From an uncultured Barnesiella sp. (GTDB lineage: Bacteria; Bacteroidota; Bacteroidia; Bacteroidales; Barnesiellaceae_A): a stretch of DNA of 64,000 nucleotides. The notes below the pieces were generated by a model. That model was not told the DNA's origin. It saw only the letters and a program-made list of their open reading frames with translations, and did no database searches. Shown in pieces: positions 16,301 to 23,962 of this stretch (its first letter is position 1; each line of letters opens with the position of its first letter). Made by a program: the position numbers and the translations under genes. The DNA is taken from positions 104,123-168,122 of the forward strand of contig CALUJY010000005.1 in NCBI GenBank assembly GCA_944321085.1. Direction: 5' to 3'.

Positions 16301-17750
16301 TTATGTCCGAGGCAAATTCACCCACTTGGTAAACCTGTCCGTTATATGTGTATTCGTAGGCCACAGCCACCATTTCGTCAGAGTTGAGCGCCACCCGCAG
16401 CGAAATGTATCCCAGCGAACTGTTGAGTGTATATTCGCTCGTCTCCAATTTACGGGCACTCTCAATCTTCACATAGTCTTGCCCGCCCTCTATGCCATAG
16501 ACAGCCAAAGGTTCCAACGCTTGCGATACCATACTGATGTTGCGCGCATTGGGGTATTGGGTTTTTATTTCGTTGAGCAACGAGTTCGAGTTGTTGGTCG
16601 GCAGGTCGCTGGCCGAGCTGCCCACCCAGTGGCTGTTGTATATGTGGGTATTCTCGCCGAGGTCCATGAAACCTACGATGTTGCGCGACTGGTCGTAGTT
16701 ACCCTGTTTATTAGTCACCCAAACTTCTATGCGGTTGATGGTGATACCCGATTGTACGTAGGGCAACTTAGAAGCAAATTGGTCGTAATTGTCTCTGAAA
16801 TAGTGCGCAAGGAAGAAGTGACGGTTTTCGTCGTATTTGTCGGCATTGAATTCAAAGGGAGTAGTTTGTACGCCGCCGCTGGTGCTTACGGTTTTCGATT
16901 CCGATTGTTGTTGCGACACGAGGGCTGTGGCGGTGAGCTTGCCGAATTGCATGGTCGTCTTGAAACCGAAGAGCGATGTGCTGCCTCGTATCAGCGACGA
17001 ACCGGTAGTCATGCTCACGTTACCGGCCTCGATGTTCTTGATGATGTCGTCCTCTTTTCCTTCATATTGCAGTTTGAGGTTTTTCGAGTCGAAGTCGAAC
17101 GTAGCGTCGGTGTTGTAGGTCATATTGAACGACAGCTTGTCGCCCACTTTGGCATTGACGGTAGCCTGTATTTGCTCGTCGAAGTCGAAGTAGGTTTTCG
17201 ACCGCGCCTCTACCGAAAGAGCCGGGTTGTCAACCTTGTTGTATTTCACACCCATATTCAGCTCTACCGTACCTTGTGTTTTCAGTTGTACACCGCCGGG
17301 ACCGAATACTTTTTCCAACGGGCCTAAGCTGAAATTCATGTCGAGGAAGTCGAATGCACTCTTTTCGTCTTTCGACAAGTCTATGCTGTTTTTCTCTTTG
17401 TAATACTCCTCCATAGACTTGCGGAAGGCGTAGTTGTTATACTCGTCGGCTGTTAGGATAAAAGGAGTGGTAATATCTATCTCTCCTACGCGGGTGTGTA
17501 CCACGTAGCAGTTCGTTTTGGGGTCGTATTCTATAACTGTTTTGATGTTACCCGGTGTGCGCAAGTCGACGGCCTCTTTCTCGCCTATCTCATCGTAGTT
17601 TTCGGGAACGGTTTTCGATACGGGATAGAGCAGAGTCGTATCGGCGGCTGCCGTTGCGGTAGTCGTCTGGGCTTCGGCCGGCAATGGCATGAAGCCTATG
17701 CAAGCACATAATAATAGAATGACGATAAAGACTCTTTCTCTATTCTTCAT
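10368..17750 (-). CDS. sprA: SprA, outer-membrane translocon of the type IX secretion system
   Basis: At 2460 residues this is by far the largest gene here, the usual size for SprA (Sov in Porphyromonas gingivalis). SprA forms the very large beta-barrel through which type IX substrates cross the outer membrane. A cleavable signal peptide ends at about residue 28 (A-E-A-Q). The remainder is rich in aromatic and alternating polar/hydrophobic beta strands with long Asp/Asn-rich plugs and loops, and it ends in a terminal strand with S-I-Q-L-S-L-V-K as expected of a barrel protein. It lies 38 bases downstream of ruvA on the same strand, a common Bacteroidota arrangement. porQ and gldB elsewhere in the window support a type IX context. 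Confidence 0.95.
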   Translation of the reverse strand: MKNRERVFIVILLLCACIGFMPLPAEAQTTTATAAADTTLLYPVSKTVPENYDEIGEKEAVDLRTPGNIKTVIEYDPKTNCYVVHTRVGEIDITTPFILTADEYNNYAFRKSMEEYYKEKNSIDLSKDEKSAFDFLDMNFSLGPLEKVFGPGGVQLKTQGTVELNMGVKYNKVDNPALSVEARSKTYFDFDEQIQATVNAKVGDKLSFNMTYNTDATFDFDSKNLKLQYEGKEDDIIKNIEAGNVSMTTGSSLIRGSTSLFGFKTTMQFGKLTATALVSQQQSESKTVSTSGGVQTTPFEFNADKYDENRHFFLAHYFRDNYDQFASKLPYVQSGITINRIEVWVTNKQGNYDQSRNIVGFMDLGENTHIYNSHWVGSSASDLPTNNSNSLLNEIKTQYPNARNISMVSQALEPLAVYGIEGGQDYVKIESARKLETSEYTLNSSLGYISLRVALNSDEMVAVAYEYTYNGQVYQVGEFASDITATDQCLFLKLLKGTTVSPQLPTWDLMMKNVYSLNAYQLQKDEFRLDIKYLSDTTGVLLNYIPAGNIANKTLLQAMNLDRLDANQQSNPDGIFDYIEGYTVQSSNGRIIFPVVEPFGSHLEKVIGDPAIADRYVYKELYDSTLTVAQQVTDKNKFVITGEYKASSGSEISLGAMNVPRGSVVVTAGGVTLVENSDYTVDYTMGTVTILNQSIIDAGTPINVSLENQSLFNMQRKTMLGLDLTYAFTKDFKIGGTIMHLSEKPLTNKVNTGDELLNNTIWGLNLSYNTQFNWLTNWLNAIPTVNATAPSTLAVTAEFAQLVAHKAKEGSQNGMSYLDDFESTQTGIDLRSPYSWTLASTPSMFEESKLNDNIDYGKNRALLAWYYIDRLFTDKNSSLTPSHIKNDLDQLSNPYIREVSIHEMFPNRELSYGESTTIQTLNLSFYPEERGPYNLDADNIDADGNLLNPEKRWGGIMRKMDNTDFETGNIETIRFWLMDPFLDPENDNTEGGDLYINLGEISEDILKDGMKSFENGMPIDGDTTHLTTTNWGRVSRNQSLTYAFDNASGARKKQDVGLDGLQNDEEYTFHSYRDFLEKLNTKLSPDAQARMREDQFSPYNDPASDNYHFYRGVDYDNQQLNVLERYKHYNGVEGNSASSEDVDDPYYQSARSVPDVEDINQDNTLNEYERYFQYRISIRPEDLVVGKNFITDSASTEVTLRNGQTARAVWYQFKVPISEYEEKVGSINDFKTIRFMRMFMTGFKRPTHLRFATFELVHGEWRSYQYNLNSTGEVPAQGSLEMGVVNIEENAGQRPVNYVLPPGVTRIIDPSQSQATQLNEQALSLKVTDLQSGDARAVYKNINMDLRYYKRIQMFVHAERLIDDYTNLQNGDLSVFIRMGSDSRSNYYEYEIPLTLTPEGHYSTYNASDQYSVWPMENMFDFALERLPELKTQRNRDKNTENSTVSFTEPYSIYDPDNEQNKMTVVGNPSLSNIRTMLIGIRNNSGSVKNGTIWVNELRLTDFDQSGGWAAKGNINLGISDIATINIGGHMETAGFGAIDQSLTQRRMDDYYQYNIATQIDFGRFLPEKAQVSAPLYYSYSEQITAPQYNPIDEDVKLSDALDAAQTQQEKDSISNIALDRVKVESLSITGVKVNIKSKNPMPYDPANFTLGYSYNRQSNENPTTQYENTYDHRGSLLYSYTPYFKPLKPFGWIKSKSKNVKFFKEWEINYLPTNISFSTNISRYYYEEQVRDLNAIVSGVKGIELPASVSKNFLWDRQLSIQWNLTKTLNFSLQTMTNARVDEPAGSVNRSLYPDAYKIWQDSVWNSIKGLGTPWEYDQVFNASWTVPFNKIPATDFLTLSVKYNATYNWEKGTELEDVDMGNSISNQSQWNLDGRVNIEQLYNKVPYLRNVNKRFAARSSNSRDAREKSKKFERTITLKNDTGVVIRHNLKNKKVKVTATTLGGQPFPIKTRVIDENSVEILTRGNRQIKVLATLPKKENNFWSEAAQYTSRFLMMVRNMSGRYRETRSMTLPLFKPTIGDGFGQTTAYGPMAPGLDFAFGFTDDSYVQRALDNGWLIQDELMTNPAITGMTRELNIDADIEPITGLKIKLTGNWSRTNSNQIQFMYEGSPTIYGGSFTKTHVAILTALRPSSVDNGYQSDAFDAFLRNRDIIAARYENLYASTKYPSTGFMQTHSLAGQPYSSNNGGVNKSSPDVMIPAFIAAYSGMSANNVALTAFPAISSILPNWRITYDGLMQIPVFKKYFKNFTINHAYQCTYSVGSYSSFLNWIGIDGEMGYTLDELSGNPVPSSPYDISSVSITERFSPLIGVNMTMKNNLTCRAEYNDSRVLTLNSSAGQIVEATTTDITVGLSYKIANFNKIIKIGSTQTGINNDLDITADFSYRNTMSLIRRIDENYTQATTGTRTIAIKATANYVLSRRITLGVYFDHQVNTPLVSSSAYPVTNSNYGISIQLSLVK

Positions 17751-17788
17751 TGATGCGTCACGCCATATTCAACATGCGGCCGCGAGCG

Positions 17789-18373
17789 TTACAATAGTTT
17801 AAGTGCTTGTTTTATAACCTCTTCGACCTGTATGCCGGGTGTATTTTGCAGCAGCTTCTGTACAACCTTTTGCGAGGCTTGCGGGGGAAATCCGAGCATC
17901 GAGAGCGCAGCTACCGCCTCTTCGTAGATTTCCGATACCCTCGGCATACTACTTACTAACGTAGAGGTAGCGGGTTTTATTTTATCTTTGAGGTCAACAA
18001 TTATTCTTTGGGCAGTCTTTGCGCCTATGCCCTTGACGGCTTTCAGTACGCCTATGTTTTCTGTGGCTACAACCTGCTCTATCTCGTCGGGAGAGAGTGA
18101 CGATAAAATCATGCGGGCGGTATTAGGCCCTACGCCCGATACCGAGATAAGCAGTTGGAAGATTTCGCGTTCTCGTCGTCCTTTGAACCCGTACAGTACA
18201 TACGCATCTTCGCGTATGGCCTCGTGTACGTATAGTTTGGTACATTCTCCTTGTTTCAATGCCGAGAAAGTTCCCAATGATATATTTAGGAAATATCCCA
18301 CACCTCCGGCAGTCTCTATGACGGCCGATGCAGGTGTAAGTTCGGTTACCGTACCGTTGATATATTCTATCAT
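17789..18373 (-). CDS. ruvA: Holliday junction DNA helicase subunit RuvA
   Basis: RuvA tetramers bind Holliday junctions and recruit the RuvB motor. The 194-residue protein starts with [11 protein letters not shown] (OB-fold), has two helix-hairpin-helix motifs ([11 protein letters not shown] at about 77 and [12 protein letters not shown] at about 109), and ends with domain III, which contacts RuvB (A-L-S-M-L-G-F near 156). The length is normal. It is the middle gene of a DUF4250-ruvA-sprA unit, starting 12 bases after the DUF4250 stop. Confidence 0.97.
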   Translation of the reverse strand: MIEYINGTVTELTPASAVIETAGGVGYFLNISLGTFSALKQGECTKLYVHEAIREDAYVLYGFKGRREREIFQLLISVSGVGPNTARMILSSLSPDEIEQVVATENIGVLKAVKGIGAKTAQRIIVDLKDKIKPATSTLVSSMPRVSEIYEEAVAALSMLGFPPQASQKVVQKLLQNTPGIQVEEVIKQALKLL

Positions 18374-18385
18374 AAAAAGGTGCTA

Positions 18386-18562
18386 TTATATGAATTTGTT
18401 GAGCCGCTCATCGTATTGGTAGCCTATGGCTTGCAAAGTCGATGTGAGCGCGTCGCCGTCTATGCCCATACTGAGGCACATTTCATGCAACGAGGGGTAT
18501 TCGTCGCGCAGTTTCGTATTGACGAAGCTGAGCAGGATGACAGGGTCTTTGGGTAGTTCCAT
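18386..18562 (-). CDS. DUF4250-family small protein
   Basis: The 58-residue protein matches the DUF4250 pattern: M-E-L-P-K-D-P-V-I-L-L-S-F-V-N-T-K-L-R-D at the start, a conserved middle around Y-P-S-L-H-E-M-C, and a C-terminal Y-Q-Y-D-E-R-L-N-K-F. The open frame extends to 18673, but the extra 37 residues are unlike the family, and a TATTTTTG promoter element (minus strand, 18598-18591) lies just ahead of the Met at 18562, so that start is used. It is the first gene of the ruvA-sprA transcript. Its function is unknown. Confidence 0.85.
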   Translation of the reverse strand: MELPKDPVILLSFVNTKLRDEYPSLHEMCLSMGIDGDALTSTLQAIGYQYDERLNKFI

Positions 18563-19042
18563 GATGAAACGATTGAATAATATGAAATGACAAAAATACA
18601 TCTTTTTTCCGGCTTGTGCTATATAAAGATGAATTTTGAGGTGCGTTGTATGATAGTGGGACGATGCAATCATGTTATGACCTTGCAGAAGTTACTTTCC
18701 GTTACTTGGCGTACGGCTTTTCATACAAGCAGAATGTATGAATGTGCAAATTGTGTGACAGACTGAATGTTTGTTTTATAGAAACGTTGTTTGTTGCCCC
18801 GATAACATCGTTGCAAGGCTGCGTTACGATGGTAGAAAGAGGGCGTAAATTTTTGTTATGCGATGTGTGTAACAGATTTATGCGTTGTAAATGTTTGTAC
18901 GACAACGGCCTACGAACGTATTGCGTGTAATCGTGCTGCGTTAAGAATTTTTTGTAGAATATTTTTCAATTTGACACTGTTATTATATAGGAAGTCATGA
19001 AAGTTTTTGATACATTTGTGAAGTCCTCAAAAACCAAGAAAT
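18563..19042. other. Divergent intergenic region between DUF4250 and iorA
   Basis: This gap of 480 bases has no convincing gene; the short frames on both strands lack start signals and family features. It holds the minus-strand TATTTTTG element at 18591-18598, the inverted repeat at 18720-18742, and TACATTTG at 19011-19018 (plus strand), 25 bases before iorA, a possible -7 element with no -33 partner. Confidence 0.6.
18720..18742. repeat. Inverted repeat TTCATACA-N7-TGTATGAA
   Basis: A perfect 8-bp inverted repeat with a seven-base loop and no T tract on either side. It could be a binding site for a dimeric regulator of the divergent genes. Confidence 0.4.
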
Positions 19043-20638
19043 ATGAAAAACACGAAGTTACTTTTAGGCGACGAGGCTATTGCCTTAGGGGCTATCCATG
19101 CCGGTCTTTCGGGTGTGTATGCCTATCCGGGAACGCCTTCAACCGAGATTACCGAGTTTATACAGACTTATCCTTTGGCTGCCGAGCGGCACATACATTG
19201 TCAATGGTCGTGTAATGAAAAAACAGCTATGGAAGCTGCCCTCGGTATGTCGTATATGGGAAAACGTGCTATGGTGTGCATGAAGCACGTGGGTATGAAT
19301 GTTGCTGCCGATGCTTTCGTCAATGCTGCGATGACAGGTACAAATGGCGGGTTGGTAGTGATAGCAGCTGATGACCCTTCGATGCACTCATCGCAAAACG
19401 AACAGGACTCGCGCTTCTATGGAAAATTTGCCATGATTCCTATTATGGAACCCTCTACCCAACAAGAGGCATACAAAATGATAGGTGAGGCATTCGACCT
19501 ATCCGAAAAATACAAAGTCCCTGTATTGATACGTCTTGTCACCCGTTTGGCACACTCGCGTGCCGTGGTAACCGTAGGCGATATTCGTGAGCAAAATCCT
19601 ATGACTTATCCTTCCAATCCGCGTCAGTGGGTATTGATGCCTGCCGTAGCGCGGGTGCGCAACAAAGAGCTTATAGCGCATAACGTCGATTTCCTTGCCG
19701 AGGCAGAGCAATCGGCTCATAACTGCTATACCGATGCCGCCGACAAGAAGATGGGTGTTATCGCCTCGGGTATTGCCTATAACTACCTAATGGAATATTT
19801 CCCCTCGGGAGCGCCGTTCCCCGTGCTTAAAATTTCGCAATACCCCCTGCCCATAGAGAAGATACGTCGCATGGCAGCCGAGTGCGAGAGCATTTTGGTG
19901 CTTGAAGACGGGCAGCCGTTTATCGAGGAGCAGATACGCGGTATCATACCTCCCGAAGGTATCGTTGTAAAAGGACGTCTTACCGGCGAAGTTCCCCGTA
20001 CGGGAGAGCTTACCCCCGATAACATACGCGAGGCGTTGGGTGTACCTACGGCCGAGGTGTTCGACCCCTCGCCGCTGGTAGTGCCGCGTCCGCCCGCATT
20101 GTGTATGGGTTGCGGCCACCGCGATATGTATGCAGCTTTGAACGAGGTCGCCAAAGAGTTTGTCGACTGTCGCGTATTCAGCGACATAGGTTGCTACACG
20201 CTCGGCTTCCTGCCTCCTTATAAGGCTATACATTCGGTGGTAGATATGGGAGCCTCCATCACTATGGCAAAAGGTGCAGCCGATGCCGGGCAATATCCTT
20301 CGGTGGCTGTCATTGGCGACTCTACTTTTACCCACTCGGGAATGACGGGACTGCTCGATGCCGTCAACGAAAAGAGCGACATTACCATCATTATTTCCGA
20401 TAACCTTACCACCGGTATGACCGGCGGACAAGACTCGGCCGGAACCGGACGCTTGGAGCAGATATGCCAAGGTATCGGTGTAGAACCCGAGCACATCAGG
20501 GTAGTAGTGCCGTTGGCCAAAAATATGGAGGAGATGAAACAAATCATACGCGAAGAGATTGCTTATCACGGCGTATCGGTCATCATCCCGCGCAGAGAGT
20601 GCATACAAACAGCAAGACGTCACAATAAAAAATCGTAA
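19043..20638 (+). CDS. iorA: Indolepyruvate:ferredoxin oxidoreductase, alpha subunit (short form)
   Basis: IorA binds thiamine diphosphate and decarboxylates aryl-pyruvates to aryl-acetyl-CoA while reducing ferredoxin. Visible are the N-terminal pyrimidine-binding domain (G-V-Y-A-Y-P-G-T-P-S-T-E-I at about 25-37) and the C-terminal thiamine domain (C-M-G-C-G-H-R-D near 355; G-D-S-T-F-T-H-S-G near 428; a metal-binding D-N following). At 531 residues it ends where longer archaeal IorA proteins add a two-cluster ferredoxin domain; only a lone C-I-Q near the end remains. iorB begins 4 bases later. Electrons must therefore pass to a separate ferredoxin. Confidence 0.93.
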   Translation: MKNTKLLLGDEAIALGAIHAGLSGVYAYPGTPSTEITEFIQTYPLAAERHIHCQWSCNEKTAMEAALGMSYMGKRAMVCMKHVGMNVAADAFVNAAMTGTNGGLVVIAADDPSMHSSQNEQDSRFYGKFAMIPIMEPSTQQEAYKMIGEAFDLSEKYKVPVLIRLVTRLAHSRAVVTVGDIREQNPMTYPSNPRQWVLMPAVARVRNKELIAHNVDFLAEAEQSAHNCYTDAADKKMGVIASGIAYNYLMEYFPSGAPFPVLKISQYPLPIEKIRRMAAECESILVLEDGQPFIEEQIRGIIPPEGIVVKGRLTGEVPRTGELTPDNIREALGVPTAEVFDPSPLVVPRPPALCMGCGHRDMYAALNEVAKEFVDCRVFSDIGCYTLGFLPPYKAIHSVVDMGASITMAKGAADAGQYPSVAVIGDSTFTHSGMTGLLDAVNEKSDITIIISDNLTTGMTGGQDSAGTGRLEQICQGIGVEPEHIRVVVPLAKNMEEMKQIIREEIAYHGVSVIIPRRECIQTARRHNKKS

Positions 20639-20642
20639 TACC

Positions 20643-21227
20643 ATGCGTACCGACATTATACTTTCAGGCGTGGGCGGACAAGGTATCCTCTCTATCGCCA
20701 CCATCATAGGCGCTGCCGCCATTAAAGAAGGTCTTTATATAAAACAAGCCGAGGTACATGGCATGAGCCAGCGGGGAGGTGATGTGCAATCGAATTTGCG
20801 TATCAGCTCTTCGCCTATCAGCTCTGACCTTATTCCGTTGGGCGGTGCCGACCTTATCATTTCGTTAGAGCCTATGGAGGCGCTGCGCTATCTGCCATAT
20901 CTCACCAAAGAGGGTTGGATTATCACCAATACCGTGCCTTTTGTCAACATAGACAACTATCCCGACAAAGAGAAGCTCGACCAAGAGCTTGCCGCTCTGC
21001 CGCATGTGATAGCACTCGACGTTGACGGCATGGCTAAGTCGGTGGCTTCGCCTCGTGCTGCCAATATTGTGTTGTTAGGTGCTGCTGCTCCTTTCTTGGG
21101 TATCGATGCCGAGAAGCTCGAAGAGGGTATCGCTTCGGTCTTCGCACGAAAGGGTACAGACGTTATTGAGATGAATGTGAAGGCATTCCGTGCCGGATTG
21201 GAGTATGCCAAAAGTAATTTGAAGTAG
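20643..21227 (+). CDS. iorB: Indolepyruvate:ferredoxin oxidoreductase, beta subunit
   Basis: IorB is the gamma-type domain subunit of the 2-oxoacid:ferredoxin oxidoreductase family that completes the CoA-binding part of the enzyme. The protein of 194 residues opens with T-D-I-I-L-S-G-V-G-G-Q-G-I-L and carries the family's E-V-H-G-M-S-Q-R-G-G near residue 44. The frame is open upstream to 20559, but that part overlaps iorA in another frame, and the Met at 20643 has the family N-terminus directly after it. It is sandwiched between iorA and an aminotransferase with 4-5 base gaps. Confidence 0.95.
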   Translation: MRTDIILSGVGGQGILSIATIIGAAAIKEGLYIKQAEVHGMSQRGGDVQSNLRISSSPISSDLIPLGGADLIISLEPMEALRYLPYLTKEGWIITNTVPFVNIDNYPDKEKLDQELAALPHVIALDVDGMAKSVASPRAANIVLLGAAAPFLGIDAEKLEEGIASVFARKGTDVIEMNVKAFRAGLEYAKSNLK

Positions 21228-21232
21228 TAGTT

Positions 21233-22543
21233 ATGCAGATACCATTCAAACAAGAGCTTATCGACGGTGTTCTCGCTGATATGCATATACCTCATATAGG
21301 ACGTGCCACCATACGGCAAACGGTGGCGGTATCGAAACGAATAGAGCGAGAGACAGGCGAGCGTTTCTTGCACTTCGAGTTGGGCTCGCCGGGACTGCCT
21401 CCCGAGCAGGTGGGCGTTGAGGCGCAGAAAGCCGCATTAGATCGTGGCGTGGCGTCGTCATACCCCGACATCAACGGCATACCCGAGTTGAAAACCGAGG
21501 CTTCGCGTTTTATCAAAGCATTTCTCGATGTTGATGTCAATCCCGAAGGGTGCATTCCCACCGTAGGTTCTATGATGGGTTCGTTTGCTTCGTTTATGTT
21601 GTGTACACATCTGGACGAAAAGCGCGATACAGTACTCTTTATCAATCCCGGTTTCTCTGTACAACCCTTGCAATGCAAAATTTTGGGTTATAAGAGGATT
21701 GACTTCGATGTATATCAATATCGCGGCGATAAGCTCTACGAGAAACTCGACTCTATCTTATCGCAGGGAAATATTGCAGCCATCATTTACTCGAATCCCA
21801 ACAATCCTACGTGGGTGTGCCTCACTGAGCAGGAGCTGAAACATATAGGTACGCTTGCGACCCGCTACGATGCCGTGGTTATCGAAGACCTTGCCTATCT
21901 CGGCATGGATTTCCGTCGCGACCTCGGTGAACCCTTCCAACCGCCTTTCCAAGCAACGGTAGCCCGTTATACCGGCAATTATATCCTCATGCTGTCGGCC
22001 TCTAAGATATTCAGCTACGCAGGCGAGCGTATTGCCGTGGTGGCCATATCCGATGCCTTGTATCATCGCGGTTATCCTTATTTGAAGCAGACGATGGGCA
22101 TGGATACCGTGGGTAGTGCATTTATATATACGATATTGTATGCCCTTTCGTCGGGAGTGACCCACTCGTCGCAACATGCTTTGGCCGCCATGTATCGGGC
22201 AGCCTGCGACGGAAAGCTCAACTTCGTGCAACACACCCATGTGTATGCCGGACGTGCAGCGCGGCTGAAAGAGATATTCCAACGCCACGGTTTCCACATT
22301 GTCTATGATAAAGACCTCGACCAAAACATCAGCGACGGTTTCTTCTTTACCATCGGACGAAAAGGCATGACCGGCGACGAGCTGCTGGCCAAGTTGCTCA
22401 ACTATGGCATATCGGCTATATCGCTCAGCACAACCGGAAGCCGTCAGGAGGGTATCAGAATATGTACGTCGGTAGTGACCGATGCCGATTATCCTGTCCT
22501 CGACGAACGCTTGCGCATTTTTGATATGAATTATAAATCGTAA
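21233..22543 (+). CDS. Fold-type I PLP-dependent aminotransferase
   Basis: This 436-residue class I/II aminotransferase has N-P-N-N-P-T at about 184-189, the E-D-L-A-Y substrate/PLP region near 218, and S-A-S-K-I-F-S-Y-A-G-E-R-I near 255-267, in which the lysine forms the Schiff base with PLP. The start lies 5 bases after iorB. Its position between an aryl-pyruvate oxidoreductase and a CoA-transferase suggests that it removes the amino group from aromatic (or branched) amino acids to feed IorAB. Substrate choice is inferred from context only. Confidence 0.9.
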   Translation: MQIPFKQELIDGVLADMHIPHIGRATIRQTVAVSKRIERETGERFLHFELGSPGLPPEQVGVEAQKAALDRGVASSYPDINGIPELKTEASRFIKAFLDVDVNPEGCIPTVGSMMGSFASFMLCTHLDEKRDTVLFINPGFSVQPLQCKILGYKRIDFDVYQYRGDKLYEKLDSILSQGNIAAIIYSNPNNPTWVCLTEQELKHIGTLATRYDAVVIEDLAYLGMDFRRDLGEPFQPPFQATVARYTGNYILMLSASKIFSYAGERIAVVAISDALYHRGYPYLKQTMGMDTVGSAFIYTILYALSSGVTHSSQHALAAMYRAACDGKLNFVQHTHVYAGRAARLKEIFQRHGFHIVYDKDLDQNISDGFFFTIGRKGMTGDELLAKLLNYGISAISLSTTGSRQEGIRICTSVVTDADYPVLDERLRIFDMNYKS

Positions 22544-22547
22544 TCTT

Positions 22548-23849
22548 ATGACAGAAGCCAAATGGACAACGGCTGAAGAAGCCGTAAAGTTGATAAAATC
22601 TTACGACCACATCTATATCCAAGGCAGTACCTCCATTCCCGAGATATTGTGCGATGCGCTTGCCGCACGAGCCGGCGAGTTGCGTGGCGTGGTAGTTTAT
22701 TCGGGATTTGCCATAGGTAAGCGCGAGGCACCCTATTGTCGCAGCGAATATCGCGAGTCGTTTTTCCCCGTCAGCCTTTTCATCGCCAACAGCGTGCGCG
22801 ATGCCATAGGCCGGGGTGAAGGTCAGGCGATACCCGGCTTTTTGGGTGAGATACCGTCGCTCTTCCGTGACGGATTGGCACCTGTCGATGTTGCTGTACT
22901 CAACGTATCGCCTCCCAACGAAGAGGGATATTGCAGTTATGGCATTTCGGCCGACCTCGCTGTTTCGGCAGTGGAGTGTTCCAAGAAGGTTATTGCACAA
23001 GTCAACAAACAGATGCCGTTCTCTTATGGCGATGCCCTTATCCACATATCCAAGATAGATGCTTGTGTAGAAGTGGACGACCCGCTGGTATGCCTGCCTA
23101 TTGCCGAACCCGACGAGAAAGAGACAATGATAGGCCGGTATATTGCCGAGCAGATACCTGATGGAGCCACCTTGCAGATAGGTGTGGGCGGTATTCCCAA
23201 CGCCGTATTGTCGGCATTGACTTCTCACAAAGACCTCGGTTTACACACAGAAGCTCTTACCGATGGTGTGGTACCCCTGATACAGAGCGGAGTCATCAAC
23301 AACAAGCTCAAAAAGGTGATGCCCGGTATAACGGTAGCTGCGCTGGCTTTGGGTTCGCAAAGGCTTTACGATTACATGGATTACAATAAAGATGTGATTG
23401 TGAAAGATGTGGCGTGGACCAATTATCCGTTCCGCATCATGCAGAATCCCAAGGTTATGGCTATCAACTCGGCCATAGAGATAGATCTCACGGGGCAGAT
23501 ATGCGCCGACTCGATAGGCGAGCGCATGTTCTCGGGCGTGGGCGGCCAGCATGACTTCATGTATGGCGGTGCCCTCTCGGAGGGTGGCAAGACCTTCATT
23601 GCCATTAAGGCAGCCTCGGCAAAAGGGGTTTCCAAGATTGTGCCTACCCTGAAACCCGGTGCCGGTGTGGTAACGACCCGTGCGCAAGTGCAATATATCG
23701 TCACTGAGTATGGCATTGCCTATCTGCGTGGCAAAGACCTTGCACAACGTGCCAAGGCGTTGATAGAGATAGCCGATCCCTCGGCACGCGAAGAGTTGGA
23801 GCGCGCCGCTTGCAAACGTTTCGGATACAGTTTCTTGCGATTGAGGTAA
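22548..23849 (+). CDS. Acetyl-CoA hydrolase/4-hydroxybutyrate-type CoA-transferase
   Basis: This 433-residue protein of family I CoA-transferases keeps the glycine-rich G-V-G-G-I-P-N-A-V at about 211-219 and the catalytic glutamate in H-T-E-A-L-T-D-G at about 236-243. A C-terminal lobe has G-G-A-L-S-E-G-G-K near 343. Such enzymes move CoA between acyl-CoA and acetate or succinate. As the last gene of the ior operon, 4 bases after the aminotransferase, it could release aryl-acetates while saving the thioester as acetyl- or succinyl-CoA. A strong terminator follows. Confidence 0.9.
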   Translation: MTEAKWTTAEEAVKLIKSYDHIYIQGSTSIPEILCDALAARAGELRGVVVYSGFAIGKREAPYCRSEYRESFFPVSLFIANSVRDAIGRGEGQAIPGFLGEIPSLFRDGLAPVDVAVLNVSPPNEEGYCSYGISADLAVSAVECSKKVIAQVNKQMPFSYGDALIHISKIDACVEVDDPLVCLPIAEPDEKETMIGRYIAEQIPDGATLQIGVGGIPNAVLSALTSHKDLGLHTEALTDGVVPLIQSGVINNKLKKVMPGITVAALALGSQRLYDYMDYNKDVIVKDVAWTNYPFRIMQNPKVMAINSAIEIDLTGQICADSIGERMFSGVGGQHDFMYGGALSEGGKTFIAIKAASAKGVSKIVPTLKPGAGVVTTRAQVQYIVTEYGIAYLRGKDLAQRAKALIEIADPSAREELERAACKRFGYSFLRLR

Positions 23850-23864
23850 TATTTTCAGACAAGT

Positions 23865-23904
23865 GCGGCTGTGGCAAAATACATTTTGCCACAGCCGCTT
23901 TTTT
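23865..23904 (+). terminator. Terminator of the ior operon
   Basis: A long stem (GCGGCTGTGGCAAAA / TTTTGCCACAGCCGC) with a tight loop is followed by six Ts. Confidence 0.92.
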
Positions 23905-23962
23905 GTATATCGGTCGTCTGTCGGGGTGTAGTTCCGTAGGCACGAGTGTCCGGTTGTCTTTG

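Noticed and set aside
16188-17327. Long open frame (379 codons) on the plus strand
   Set aside because: Lies wholly antisense to sprA, has the composition expected of a mirrored coding sequence, and shows no family motif or start signal.
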